A stretch of DNA of 64,000 nt from Cycas panzhihuaensis (Eukaryota; Cycadophyta): NCBI GenBank assembly GCA_023213395.1, contig CM041465.1, positions 91,581,741-91,645,740 on the forward strand. The letters run 5' to 3'. Shown in pieces: positions 11,245 to 23,094 of the stretch. Position numbers and translations under genes: made by a program. The notes beneath the pieces were generated by a model. That model saw only the letters and a list, made by a program, of their open reading frames with translations. It was not told the DNA's origin and ran no database searches. Within the stretch, counting starts at the first letter, position 1; each line of letters opens with the position of its first letter.

Positions 11245-12860
11245 TTAATCAGTTAGGATAGAGGCCCTAAGTCCAAGTTGCCTTTGGAACTATTCAAACT
11301 TCTCCCTCTTTAATAGTTTGGTGAAGATATCATCCACTTGATCTGCTATGGGGTAGTACTCTAGTTGAATTGTGACATCATGAACTAGTTCTCTAATCGT
11401 ATGGACTTTTGTACTTATATGTTTGGTATAATCATGAAATATAGGATTTTTATCCATTTGGATTATAGATTGATTATCCACACGTAAGCTGGTAGAACTT
11501 GTTTGGGCGACATTCAATGTATTCAATAATTTTTTAAGCCATATCATCCCCTTGCTTATCTTAGAAGTAACAATATATTCAGCTTCAATAGTTGAGTTTC
11601 TAACTATCTTCTATCATCTGGATCTCTATGATATTGGTGTTATTCTAAGAAATGTTACATACCTAGATGTGGATCTTCCTATGTCTTTATCTCTGACAAA
11701 GTCTAAGTCTGTGTATGCATAAAGTTTAAATTCTACATTGGGTTCATATAGTAGACCATATTTGTTAGTCATCTTCAGGTACTTCAATACCTGTATTATA
11801 TTCTGCCAATGATTATGCTTAGGATTTGTCATGAATCTTATAAGAATACTGATAGAGTATGCAATATTTAGCCTTGTGTTAGGAGTATAGATAAGACTAC
11901 CTACAAGTTGCATGCAGATTATTGCGTCTACCTCCACAGTGTTACCATTAGCTAAGAGTTTAATATTAGGTTCCATAGGTATAGCCACTGGTCGAGCATC
12001 TTCCAATTGAAACTTTGTCAGAAGATTGTTGATATATTTTTCTTGGGAGAGAAAAATTTTGTTATTCTTTTAAGTTACTTCAATTCCCAAGTAATATTTC
12101 ATTAACCTAAGGTCATACAATTCAAAAATTTTAGCAAGGTCTTTCTTCAATTGGTTGATTACCTATTCACTATTCCCCATTATTAGCATATCATCCACAA
12201 AGATTAAGAGGTAAGTAACTTTATCATTTTGGCAATTAATGAATAGTATTCCATCAATATCTTGATAGTCACAAACCTTATATCCAAGTTACCTAATTCT
12301 TTTTGACAACTTGGTAAACCAAGCACGAGGGACTTGTTTCAAGTTGTACAAGGACTTTCTAAGCCTACAAATCTTATACTCCTAATTAGCAATTTTGTAT
12401 CCTTCTGGATGAGCTATGTAAATTTATTCTTTAAGGTCCTCATTGAGAAATGTGGTCTTAACATTGAGCTAGTAGATTTTCCAACCCTGTTGAGTAGGCA
12501 AAACTATAAGAGTTTTGATTATAGGCCACTTGGTTGTATGAGTAAAGATTTTAGTGTAGTTGATATCTTCCCTTTGTATAAATCCTTTTGCTACCAACCT
12601 TACCTTGTATTTTTCTAGGATGCTACTTAATCTATACTTATTTTTAAACATCCATTTATTTTAAACTACCTTTCTTCTAAGTGGTAGATTGATGAGCCCT
12701 TGTGTATTATTCTTGATAAGAGATTGGTACTCTTCATTCATGGAATTTCTCTAAGCTGCATGCTTTATAGCTTCTTGGTATGTTAGGGTTTCTTCATTAA
12801 GAACAAGGTACAGTTATATTAGTTCAAGCTCAATAGAAAGTGATTCATGTATCCTTGCTC
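11245..12860 (-). pseudogene. Copia F unit 1: reverse transcriptase and RNase H remnant
   Basis: Minus-strand RT then RNase H of a copia polyprotein. Visible motifs are MFKNKYRLSSILEKYKVRLV (from 12651), a LYGLKQAPRAW-like signature reading LYNLKQVPRAW (about 12310-12360), FVDDM at 12187-12201 (catalytic Asp pair intact), FLSQEKYINNLLTKFQLEDA (about 12010-12050), and VGSLIYTPNTR (about 11870-11910). RNase H has YAYTDLDFVRD (about 11690-11720), DNQSIIQMD (about 11455-11485) and DQVDDIFTK near the end. The frame ends at a TAA (11245-11247) homologous to the stops of the other copies. Many stops and frame changes; dead. Confidence 0.9.
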
Positions 12861-14250
12861 TATGGGCACTTCTAGTGTTAATTTTGCCTATCTCATCTAG
12901 TCACATGTCCTTGTGTAGTTAGTAGGCTTCACAAAAACCTTAAGTTGGGAATGAGGTTTTTATTTCTACATCCTTTTGGTCTTCACTTTGATCCTAAAAA
13001 GGATCATATGAAATATTCAGTACAGAAGAAGTTGACATTATTGGAGAAGATGGGCCAACCACTTATGTTGGAGAAGGTAGTCCTTCTGCTAGGGCTTTAC
13101 CTTTTGTCAACTTGGCTATTCTCAAACAATAGTGTTGGATGTACACACATCAGCTGAGAGTCATAAATTGTATCCTCTAGGGCTCTATTATTAGATTCCA
13201 AGATTTTGAGCAACTGCTGAGTATCTTCCTCCCTAAATTTTAGAATTTAGACATCAAATTTAGTAGTATCATTAAATCAATATGAAGGTATCTTAGAGTC
13301 AAGTCTAAGTAATTAATCTTCAATCTCCATAAAGATAATATCTCTAGTGATGATAATTTTTTACTATGAAGGTGGGAAAACCTTGTACCCCTTTTGTCCA
13401 TAGAGTATTTGATAAAGATACCTTTGAGGGTTCTATCCTAGAGCTTGTTTCTATATCCTCTAAAATATGAATATAAAAAGTAGAGCCAAATTTTTTTAAG
13501 TGGAAGATAGAGGCAGTTTGTCCATACCACATTTTATATGGAGAGGGGTCGAGCTTGAAGGGACTAACAGTCTTGATGTAATACACAATAGTCTAAATAG
13601 CCTCAATGCAAAGATAAACAGTGATATTCTTGTATACTAGCATAGCATGGGCCATGTTTATGATGGTCTTATTCATGCACTCAACAACTCCATTTTATTG
13701 GGGTGTATATATAATAGTAGTCTAATATTTGATCCCATGGTAACATAAGTACGATTCAAACTCATTAGAGGTGTATTTACCACCATTATTAGTCCTAAGT
13801 ATTTTAATCTTGAATCTAAATTCATTTTCTATGTGGGCCTTGAAAGCTTGAAACATGGAAAAAGCTTCATCTTTCTTTGCAAGAAAAGCAACCCATACTT
13901 TCTTGGTAAAATCATCAATGAAAGTAATATTGTACCACTTTTATTTGAGAGAATGGATTGGCATAGGGCCACATATATTTAAGTGTTCAAGCTGCAAAGG
14001 TTTCCTACATTTCCACTGACTACGAGGAAAGGGTTATCTTTGAGATTTCGTAATGATACATGCTTCATATTTAAAGGGCTTAGAGAAGAGCTTAGGCATA
14101 CTAGGAAGAGTGGAATGTAGTTCTCTTAAATGATTAATTTTGATATGACCTATATGAGCATGTCATAGGGCCACTTAGAATAACTTTTGAGAAGTCAGGG
14201 TTGCAGTAAAAGTAGAGTCATCATCAACATAATTAGCTTCAGAAGATGGT
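12861..14250 (-). pseudogene. Copia F unit 1: integrase and hinge remnant
   Basis: Integrase of the copia polyprotein, upstream of RT as in all copia elements. The core reads FTKKVWVAFLAKKDEAF (about 13870-13925), then LRTNNGGKYTSNEFE (about 13765-13805), where copia elements normally have TDNGG: the second catalytic Asp is Asn. The later NGVVECMNKTI (about 13670-13705) keeps the catalytic Glu. The part 13344-13586 continues with VSPFKLDPSPYKMWYGQ and HLKKFGSTFY. The hinge to RT (about 12900-13340) is Ser/Pro-rich and poorly conserved. Confidence 0.85.
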
Positions 14251-14257
14251 GAGCCAG

Positions 14258-14600
14258 TTAGACAAAAAAAATTCTATTAAGAATTCCAATTATAACCACA
14301 GCATTTGAAGGAGGGTGAATGACATAGAGAGTTAAATTATTTATAGTTACACTCAAGTTAAATCCACGAGAGACAAGGGTGGATAGGGAGAGTAGGTTAT
14401 GCTTTAGAGTAGGAATATATAAAATATCAACAAGGGTAAAATCTGGAAGGCCTAGGAATTTCAAGCAAAGGGTTCTAAATCCTTTATCTGACTGAGATGA
14501 TTTGTTAATCATGTGTATAATACCATCAACTTTAGAGTCAAAATCTTGAAAGAACTAGCGATAGCAAGCCATATGTTATGTTGCTCCAGTATCCATGATC
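14258..14600 (-). pseudogene. Copia F unit 1: protease remnant
   Basis: Retropepsin-like aspartic protease region. The active-site triad DTGA is visible at 14582-14593, followed in frame by a stop where the plus-strand family copy at 51287 has Gln (TQHM). Further on LGLPDFTLVDILYIPTLKHN and LLSLSTLVSRGFNLSVTI (14330-14460) match LPGLEDFTLLDILYIPNLKQ of that copy. A second stop lies a few codons later, so no functional product. Confidence 0.8.
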
Positions 14601-14851
14601 TAAGATGAAGTATTTGAGGTGGAATTATTGGAAACTCTAAGTGGTGAAGGCAAAAGTGAATAAGCATAACTATAATGAGCCTCAATATACTTAGTGGATC
14701 TGTCAATAACATTTGATGAAGTGGGCCCAATTCTTTGAAGTTGTATATGAATAAGTTATATTCGACTAAAATCATCTTTGAAAGAAGTATCAACAACATT
14801 ATATATACCATGGCACTATTGATAGCTTGGTAGTTTGTTGGTGGTAGTTCT

Positions 14852-15811
14852 ACAATTTTTGGCATAGTGTCCTTTTCTATGACACCTTTGGTATATAATT
14901 ATTTAATTTCTAGTCCTATAAGAAGTATTGGGCTAATTGGATTGTCTCTAATTACTAGATCTAGGTCTAGGTTAATTATTTTGGCCTTTATCTTAAGATT
15001 ATTTTTGTTGGTATTGAGGACCCTATTGACCATGAGGACGTTGTCCTTGTTGTCTACTTCTACCTCTTCCGTGGGAATGACCACCTCTGTGAGAGGATTA
15101 ACCTTGATTTTTTGTATAAAAATGATCTTTTTCTACTTTAAAAGCAACATTGACTAGATTTGATATAGTGGAAAAGTTGGTATCAAAGGTCTTATCAAAT
15201 TTGATAAACTTATCAGCAAGACCCTCAAAGCTTAAGGTCTTCAAGGTGCCACTATATTGAAGACTTCCTAGTAGATTTTTGTAATCGAGGATATGGAGAC
15301 ATGACTGAATCAAGAAAGCCTATGTAATGCATTGAGTCTTGAAGTCTTTATCGATGAATTGCTTGATGGGATGAAAGAGATTAATTATCTCACTTACGTA
15401 TCCTTTTTGTAATTTTAATTTATTCATCTTCAGCACTAAGTGAACAAATTCCAAGTCTGATTTAGTGTCAAATTTCTTCTTAAGAACTTCAAGAACTTTC
15501 CATGCTATATCATATACAACTTCATCAATAAGGTTATGTAGGAAATAATTAGTAACAAGAAATATCTCTGCACAGATTTTATCATCGTCGAGTTCCCATT
15601 GGTATTTTCCTATAGCATCAGTAGGAGGAGTTGGATGAGTTTCTCCAAAGTTAAGTGTGGTAGTAGTGGCAGTAATAATTGGTATAAATTGTAAGTGATC
15701 TCTCCAAAGACCTTCATACTTTGTAGTATTTCTAATACCAATGAACCATGTATCCCAATTTTCTTTCCCTTTAAGAATACAATTCACATTTTGTTTAAAC
15801 TGTGAAGACAT
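14852..15811 (-). pseudogene. Copia F unit 1: gag with CCHC knuckle
   Basis: Gag begins MSSQFKQNVNCILKGKENWD at 15811, running to 15320 with DKDFKTQCIT, and continues after a stop as SCLHILDYKNLLGSL (about 15310-15265). The nucleocapsid CCHC knuckle lies at 14852-14893 and reads (Y)QRCHRKGHYAKNC: its first Cys appears replaced by Tyr while the other Cys, Cys and His ligands remain. The start is chosen because the sister unit has Met at the same place (23094) and the plus-strand copy aligns there. Several stops and frameshifts. Confidence 0.85.
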
Positions 15812-17839
15812 GGTATCTTTTGAGAAGGGAAGAAATAAATAAGGGACTTATGAAAGTGATGGAAATAAATGACCAATCACTATTTATAAATGGGAGATAT
15901 AATAAATCAATGTAGCAGAAGGAAGAATATAGAAGTGAGAATGGTTGCTCAAAGATGAAGGAAACAACTTAGAGAAAAGTGACCAACACGTGTGACAAAT
16001 ATTAACTTGATGTAGCAAGAATATGAGAAGCACTATGATGAAAATTGGCCACCAAAAGTTGTGGAAAATATTAACCTAATATAGTAGGAATATAAGAAGT
16101 ACTATGATGAAAATTAGCCACCAACACTTATGGAAAATATTAACTTGATGTAGCAGGAATAAGAGAAGCATTATGATTGTAATTATACTTTGGATCAATT
16201 TTTACAAATAAGTAAGTGATTAATATATAAGATTGTAGGCCAATATGGAAGCTGATATCATTGGGTGTACATAACTTAAAATTCAAATGTGGGATGTATA
16301 ATCAACCCAATAACCTCCAACTTGTATCTAACATGTAGTTGAGGTTATTGAAAGGATGCCTTTACTTCTAGTATAATTAAGTTGGCATTTACCTGTGATA
16401 CTTGTAATTATACTTGGTGATAAAATCTAAGTAATAACAGAACCCAAGTACTTCTAATCCTCATCCAATTCACTAATGAGTAGTTATATAGATCCTCTAA
16501 AGAGTGGTACATGCATACCCATGGCTATGGTGGATATTAGATTAGGTATATTTTAATCTTATATTAAAGTTTTAATTTTTCTAGTTGGTTATCAAGATGA
16601 TTCCTAATGAAGGGAATATAGTATGGCTAAACAAACCTTACTACTATTCTGGTTTAGTCTAATTCTAACTTGAAACCTATACCTTCTTTATGGCATAACA
16701 TTCTACCAACCAAGGTATCACAACCTTGGTTAGTGTGTAAACAGGTACAAGATGGCAACAAATAATGTACATGATGCATTATTTTTAGGGAGAGTGAAAA
16801 GATTATCAAATTTGCATCAATCATACATATAATTAAAAATATATTACTTTTGGAGTGCTAAAATAAAATGTTGAGAAGTGATGTGAGGGTACCAAATATT
16901 GCTCCAACTAGGTGTTTTCTACTTACTTTTATAGCAGGCTTTGAAGCCTTAAGAAATGAAGAAATTTTCTTTACTTTTTTTTTCTTAACAAAATAGTAGT
17001 CTTCACTAAAACAGTAATAACTTTCTCCCATAATAATGAAATTAAGTGTTGGTTTTCGTGTTGTAAACTAGACTTAGAGATGCATCTTTAGGAGGTAGAA
17101 TCGGGTCCAAATGAGTTTAGCAAAATTTTTGGTAGCCCTGTAAAATGGATAAAATATATTTTTCAAAATTCTTGCTAAAAATAATTATTATTCACTAAAA
17201 CAACAATAACTTTCTTATACGATAAAGAAATTAGGTGTTAGTTTTTAGGTTGAAAACTAAACTTAAAGCCACATTTTAAGCAATTAGAATCAAGTCAATT
17301 AAAACATTGTAAAAGTTTTGGCAAATCTATGAAATTCAATAAGAAGATTTTATTTATGTAAAAAATCTAACTTACAAATATCTCATCAATATATGATACC
17401 ATATGAAATTTCTATCTTCTTTTTATCACCAGAATAGCAATATGGACAAGATGAGAGCATACAATAATGGATATTTTAAATGACTTCAAATTCTTAAAAG
17501 AAGTTGATAGAACCTCCCCTTACAAACATTCTTCTAAATGCTAGAAAAAGTTTGGTAGTATTTCCCCTTATTAAATAGATTAAAAGAGGGGGAAAAAAAG
17601 AAGAATATGATATGCATAAATGGCTACCAAAGGATTAGAATCTTTGGGCCTTAAAACTCTTTATATTATGCATCCAAACTTGCAAAAGAGAAAAGGAAAA
17701 TAAATAATACTAAATATGCTATGATAAAAACTTGAAAATATTTCTAAATCCACTTTCACAATCTCCTTTACTACATAGATTGTGGGGGAGAAGGAAGTGA
17801 TGGATCTATTGAAAATGCAAGGAATATAAAGGAAGCAAG
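15812..17839 (-). other. 5' leader of copia F unit 1 with 66-bp tandem repeats
   Basis: About 2 kb of non-coding leader between PBS and gag. Parts align with the family-B leader at 48099-50078. Near gag (about 15981-16179) there are three imperfect copies of a 66-68 bp unit containing AATATTAACTTGATGTAGCA and GAAGCACTATGATGAAAATT. No ORF in it is supported. Confidence 0.7.
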
Positions 17840-17852
17840 TTCTGATAATACA

Positions 17853-18156
17853 TGAAAGTGAAAAGAGTAGATCTATCCTTTATCTCTATGTACTAAACAC
17901 AAAGTCAAACATGTGAGTAAAAGAGACTTGAGAGAAAGAGAGTAGCTCTCACAAAATGGGGAGGTAAGAGTGAACCACTTCTATTGAGATTTTACTTTTA
18001 TATTAAGAGAGGGAGCATTAGAGTTAAGTGAAATGAAATTATACATAATTCACATGAAAGTGCATTTCACTTAAGCGATCTAATTTAAAGTTCACTTAAA
18101 ACCCTTTTTAGAAGTAATTAATTAATGTAATGACCTTGTGACATTAACCTGTTTCA
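17853..18156 (-). repeat. Family F LTR 2, shared by both units
   Basis: 304 bp, plus-strand TGAAAGTGAAAAGAG to TTAACCTGTTTCA. On the low side is a degraded PBS (minus sense TATTATCAGAA, 17840-17850). On the high side is a PPT (minus sense TTAAGGGAGAGAT, 18157-18169). It therefore serves as 5' LTR of unit 1 and 3' LTR of unit 2. Confidence 0.9.
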
Positions 18157-18589
18157 ATCTCTCCCTTAATGATAGAAGGTCATCTGATCCTATTTTATTC
18201 TATCTTATGAGGTCTTCATTTGAGCCTCTTACAAGGCAAACTACTATGACACTTTTGTGGGAAACCCTCATGGGGAAAAAAACCTATAGATTTTCTAATC
18301 TACTAACCATGCTCAAGTGGCTCTTTAAATGAAGCTAGAGAGCTAATTAGTATAATGAATTTTGTAGTTGAAATCTACTAAGTCTTCATATACCATTTAG
18401 TCATCACCCATGCCCTTTTGAGTTTTCACAGGTTTTGATTTTCTAAAATGATATAACCATTATCATTTCACCCCCACAAGGGATTTTCATAAATGGGATA
18501 GAGGAGAGGCTTACTCTTATCCTTCTACACCCACAAGGGATTTTCACGAATGAAACAAAGTATGATAGTCATATTGTCATCTCCTTTAA

Positions 18590-20193
18590 TCAATCAGAGA
18601 TGGAGGCCCTAAGACTGAGTTACCTTCAGAACTGTTCAAACTTCACCCTCTTTAATGGTTTGGTGAAGATATTGGCCACTCGATTTGTTATGGGATAGTA
18701 CTCTAGTTGAATTATGCCATCATGAACTAGTTCTCTAATACTGTGGACTTTTGTACTTATATGTCTAGTACAATCATGAAATATATGATTTTTAGCTGTT
18801 TGGATTATAAATTGATTATCTACATATAAGCTAGTAGAACTTATTTAGGTGGCATTTAATGTATTCAATAATTTTCTAAGCCATATCACCTTTGGCTTAT
18901 CTTAGAAGTAATAATATATTGAGCTTTAATAATTGAGTATGTAAATATCATCTACCGTCTGGATCTCCATGATATTGATGCTGTTCTAAGAAATGTTACA
19001 TACCCAGACGTAGATCTTCCTATGTCTTTATCTCCAGCAAAATCTGAGTCTATGTATGCATAAAGTTTTAATTCTGCATTGGGTTCATATAGCAGACCAT
19101 ATTTGTTGGTTGTCTTCAGGTACCTCAACACTTATATTATAGCTTGCTTGTGATTCTCCTTAGGATTTGTCGTGAATCTTACAATAATACCGACAGAGTA
19201 TGTAATATTTAGCCTTGTGTTGGTAGTATAGTTGAGACTACCTACAAGTTGCCTATAGAGTGTTGCATTTGCCTCTCTAGTGTCACCATCAGCTGAGAGT
19301 TTAGCATTAGGTTCCATAGGTATAGTCATTAGTCAAGCATCTTCCAACTGAAACTTTTTTAGAAGATCATTAGTATATTTTTCTTAGGAGAGAAAGATTT
19401 TGCTATTCTTTTAAGTTGCTTCAATTCCCACATAATATTTTATAAACCCAAGATCAGATAATTCAAAAGTTTTAGTAAGGTCTTTCTTTAGTTGGTTGAT
19501 TACCTATTTACTATTCCCCATTATTAGCATATCATCCACAAAGATTAAGAGGGAAGTGACTTTATCATTTTAGTGCTTGATAAATAGTGTTGTATCAATA
19601 TCTTGATAGTCATAAACTTTATATCTAAGTTGTCACATTCTTTCAGACAACTTAGTAAACTAAGCATGAGGGGCTTATTTTAGGCTATACAAGGACCTTC
19701 TGAGCATGCAAACTTTATGCTCCTGACTAACAATCTTGTATCCTTCTAGTTGATCTATGTAAATTTCTTCTTTAAGGTCCCCATTGAGAAACGTGGCCTT
19801 AACATCAAGTTGGTGGATTTTCCAAACCTATTGAGTAGCTAAGGCTATAAGAGTTTTGATTGTAGGCCACTTGGTTACAAGAGCAAAGATTTTAGTATAG
19901 TCAATGCCTTCCCTTTACATGAATCCTTTTGCTACTAACCCCGCCTTATGTTTTTTTAAGGTGCCATCTAATCTTTACTTGTTTTTGAACACCTATTTAT
20001 TTTGAACTATCTTTCTTCCAAGTGTTAGATCAAAAAGCTCTAATATACCATTCTTGATAAGAGATTGGTACTCTTTATTCATGGAATTTCTCCAAGTTGC
20101 ATGCTTTATAACTTCTTGGTATATTAAGGACTCTTCATTAAGAGCATGGTGTAGTTTTATTAGTTCAAGCTCAATAGAAAGTGATTCATACAT
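18590..20193 (-). pseudogene. Copia F unit 2: reverse transcriptase and RNase H remnant
   Basis: Minus-strand RT and RNase H homologous to unit 1. The RT N-terminal part reads NSMNKEYQSLIKNGILELFD (about 20055-20105) and TLGRKIVQNK. FVDDM is intact at 19528-19542. The RT end shows LYRQLVGSLNYTTNTRLNIT (about 19205-19265). The frame ends at a TGA (18590-18592) equivalent to the other copies. Numerous stops, so only fragments stay open. Confidence 0.9.
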
Positions 20194-20280
20194 TTATGCT
20201 TTATGGATACTTCTAGTACCAGTTTTGCCTACCTTATCTTGTTACATATCATTGTGTAGCTAGTAGCCTTCACGAAAATC

Positions 20281-21445
20281 TTAAGTTGGGAATGAGGTTT
20301 TTATTTCCATAACCTCTCGGTCTTCATTTTGATCCTGAAAAGGATCATATGAAATGTTTGGTAGGGAGGAAGTTGATGATGCTGGAGAAGATGGGCCAGC
20401 CACTGATGTTGGAGAAGATGGTCCTTCTACTATGGCTTTACCTTTTTCAACTTGGTTGTTTACAAATGATTGTGCTAGATGTGTACACATTGGCTATGAG
20501 TCATATCTTGTATCCTCTGGGGCTCTATTATCATATTCCAAAATTTTGAACAATTGTTGAGCGTCTCCCCCCTTAAATTTTAGAATCTGGACATCAAATT
20601 TAGTAGCATCATTAAATTCGTATGAAGGTATCTTAGAGTCAAGTCTGAGTAATTGATCTTTAGTCTTTGCAAAGATAACATCTCTAGTGATGATAATTTT
20701 ACATTGTGAATGTATAAAAACCTTATACCCCTTTTTGTCCATAAGGTATCTAACAAAGATGCATTTGAGGGCTCTATCTTAGAGCTTGTTTTTGTGTTCC
20801 TCTTGAGCATAATAAGTAGAGCCAAAAATTTTGAAATGGGAGATAGAGGGGGTTTGTTTATACCATATTTCATATGGAGAGGGGTCAAGCTTAGAGGGAC
20901 TAATAGTATTGATGTAATACACAGAAGTTCAGATAGCTTTAGCCTAAAGATAGAGAGGGATATTATTATATATCAGCATAGCATGAGCCATGTTCATGAT
21001 GGTCTTGTTTATATGCTTGATAACTCCATTTTGCTAGGGTGTACCTATAACAGTGGTCTAATGTTTAATTCCATGATGACGTAGGTACAATTCAAACTCA
21101 TTAGATGCGTGCTTGCCACTATTGTCAGTCCTAAGTATTTTAATCTTGAATCTAAATTTATCTTTCATGTGGGACTTGAAAGCTTAAAACATAGAAAAAG
21201 CTTCATCTTTCTTTGTAAGAAAAGCAACCCATACTTTCTTGGTAAAATCATCAATGGAAGTAATATAGTACCACTTCTATTTGAGAGAAGGGATGAGCAT
21301 AAGACTGCATATATCTGAGTGTATAAGCTGCAAAGGGTAGCTAGATTTCCACTGACTATGAGGAAAGGGTTGCATTTGAAGGGCTTAGAGGAGAGCCTAA
21401 GCATTCTAGGAATGATCAATTTTGATATGGCCCATATAAGCATGC
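20281..21445 (-). pseudogene. Copia F unit 2: integrase and Ser/Pro-rich hinge remnant
   Basis: Integrase remnant followed by the hinge to RT. The hinge segment at 20281-20490 is open and reads VEKGKAIVEGPSSPTSVAGP, similar to VDKGKAIIEEPSSPPS in the plus-strand copy. Its other end SFPT marks the boundary before RT. Upstream, DKKGYKVFIHSQCKIIITRD (20680-20740) matches DKKGYKVFIPLEQKIIVTRD at 52495. The core catalytic part (20950-21440) is in several frames. Confidence 0.8.
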
Positions 21446-21860
21446 CATAGGGCCACTGAGGACAACGTTTTGAGGAGTCAGGGTTATGGTAAAAGTAGAG
21501 TCATCATCAACATAGTTAGCTTCAAAAGATGGTAAGCTAGTTAGGCAAAAAAGTTTGCCATTAAGAATTTTGGTCATAACCATAGCATTTGAAGGAGGGT
21601 AAATGACACAGATAGTTTGATTATTTACACTTACACTCAAATCAAATCCATGAGAGATAAGGGTGGATAGGGAGAGTAGGTTCTGCTTCAGAGTAGAAAT
21701 ATATAAAACATCAACAAGGGTAAAATCTGGAAGGCTTGGGAGTTTCAGGTAAATAGTTCCAAGTCCTTCGATTGGCTGAGATGATTTGTCAGCCATGTAT
21801 ATAACATCACAAACTTTAGAGTCAAAATCTTGAAAGAACTGGAATTGACAAGTCATATGT
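21416..21860 (-). pseudogene. Copia F unit 2: protease remnant with altered active site
   Basis: The region from FQFFQDFDSKVCDVIYMADK (near 21850) through LPDFTLVDVLYISTLKQN to LLSLSTLISHGFDLSVSVN is open over 146 codons. It is the best-preserved piece of this unit. Directly before it the active-site triad reads DTIA instead of DTGA and is followed by a stop, so catalysis is lost despite the long open frame. The end (LTSLPSFEANYVDDDSTF) leads into the integrase. Confidence 0.85.
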
Positions 21861-21867
21861 TATATTG

Positions 21868-23094
21868 CTATAGTATCCATGATCCAAGATGAAGTATTTG
21901 AGGTGGCACTATTTGTAACTCCAAGTTATAAAGGTAATAATGAATAAGTATAGCCACAATGAGCCTCAATATACTTAGTGGATTTATCAATAACATTTGA
22001 TGAAGTGGTCCCAATTCTTTGAAAGTGTGCATAAGTAAATTAGGTTCCACCAAAAGCATCTTCAAAAGAAGTATTATCAATATTATGTATACCATGACAT
22101 TGTTGACAGCTTGGTATTTTGTTGGTGGTAGTTCTGTAATCTTTGGCATAGTGTCCTTTTCTATTATACCTTTGGCACACAATTATTTGATTTCCAGTCT
22201 CATAAGAAGTATTAGGTTGGTTGGATTATCTCTAATTACTAGATCTAAGTTTGATTTAATTATTTTAGCATTAGCCTTGAGACTATTTTTATTAGAGTTG
22301 AGGAGCCTGTTAACTAAGAAGATGTTGTCCTTATTATCTACCTATGCCTCCTCCATAGGAATTACCACCTCTGTGAGAGTATTGACCTTGATTTTTAGTA
22401 TAAAAAAGATCTTCTTCTAGTTCAAAAGCAGCTTCAACTAGATCTGATGTAGTGGAAAAGTTAGTATCAAAGGTCTTATCAAATTCAATGAACTTATTAG
22501 CAAGAGCCTCAAAGTTTAGGGTCTTCAAAGTGCTACTAATTTGAAGACTTCCTAATAGATTTTTGTAATCTAGAATATGGAGACATGACTGAATCAAGAA
22601 AGCCTATGTAATGCATTGAGTTTTTAAATCTTTATCAATGACTTACTTGATTGGATAAAGGAGATTGATTGTCTCACTTGTGTGTCCTTTCTGCATTTTC
22701 AATTTGTTCATCTTTAGCACTAAGTGAACAAATTCTAAGTCTAATTTAGTGTAAAAGTTTTTCTTAAGAACTTCAAGAACGTTTTATGATATATCATGTA
22801 TAGCTTCATCAATGAGAATATGTAGGGAATAATCAGTGATAAGAAGTATCCCTGCATAAATTTTAGCATCATCAAGTTCCCATTGGCATTTAGCTACAAC
22901 TTCAATGGGAGAAGTTGGAGCACCTCCTCCAGAAGTAGTTATGGTAGATGTAGCTATAACAAACGGTGCAGATTGCAAGTGATCTCTCTAAAGATCTCCA
23001 TACTTTATAGCATTTCTGACACCAGTGAACCACATATCCTAATTTTCTTTTTCTTTAAGAATGTAGTTCACATTTTGCTTAAATTATGAAAACA
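21868..23094 (-). pseudogene. Copia F unit 2: gag remnant
   Basis: Gag starts at the Met codon at 23092-23094, positionally equal to 15811 in unit 1. Recognisable segments are WELDDAKIYAGILLITDYSL (about 22830-22890) and IQSCLHILDYKNLLGSLQIS (22540-22597). The CCHC knuckle (about 22150-22190) reads VCQRYNRKGHYAKDY: two of three Cys ligands are Tyr (TGT/TGC to TAT/TAC). Stops and a frameshift between gag blocks. Confidence 0.85.

Noticed and set aside
21165-21443. 92-codon minus ORF as a separate protein
   Set aside because: It is an out-of-frame reading over decayed integrase sequence of copia F unit 2.
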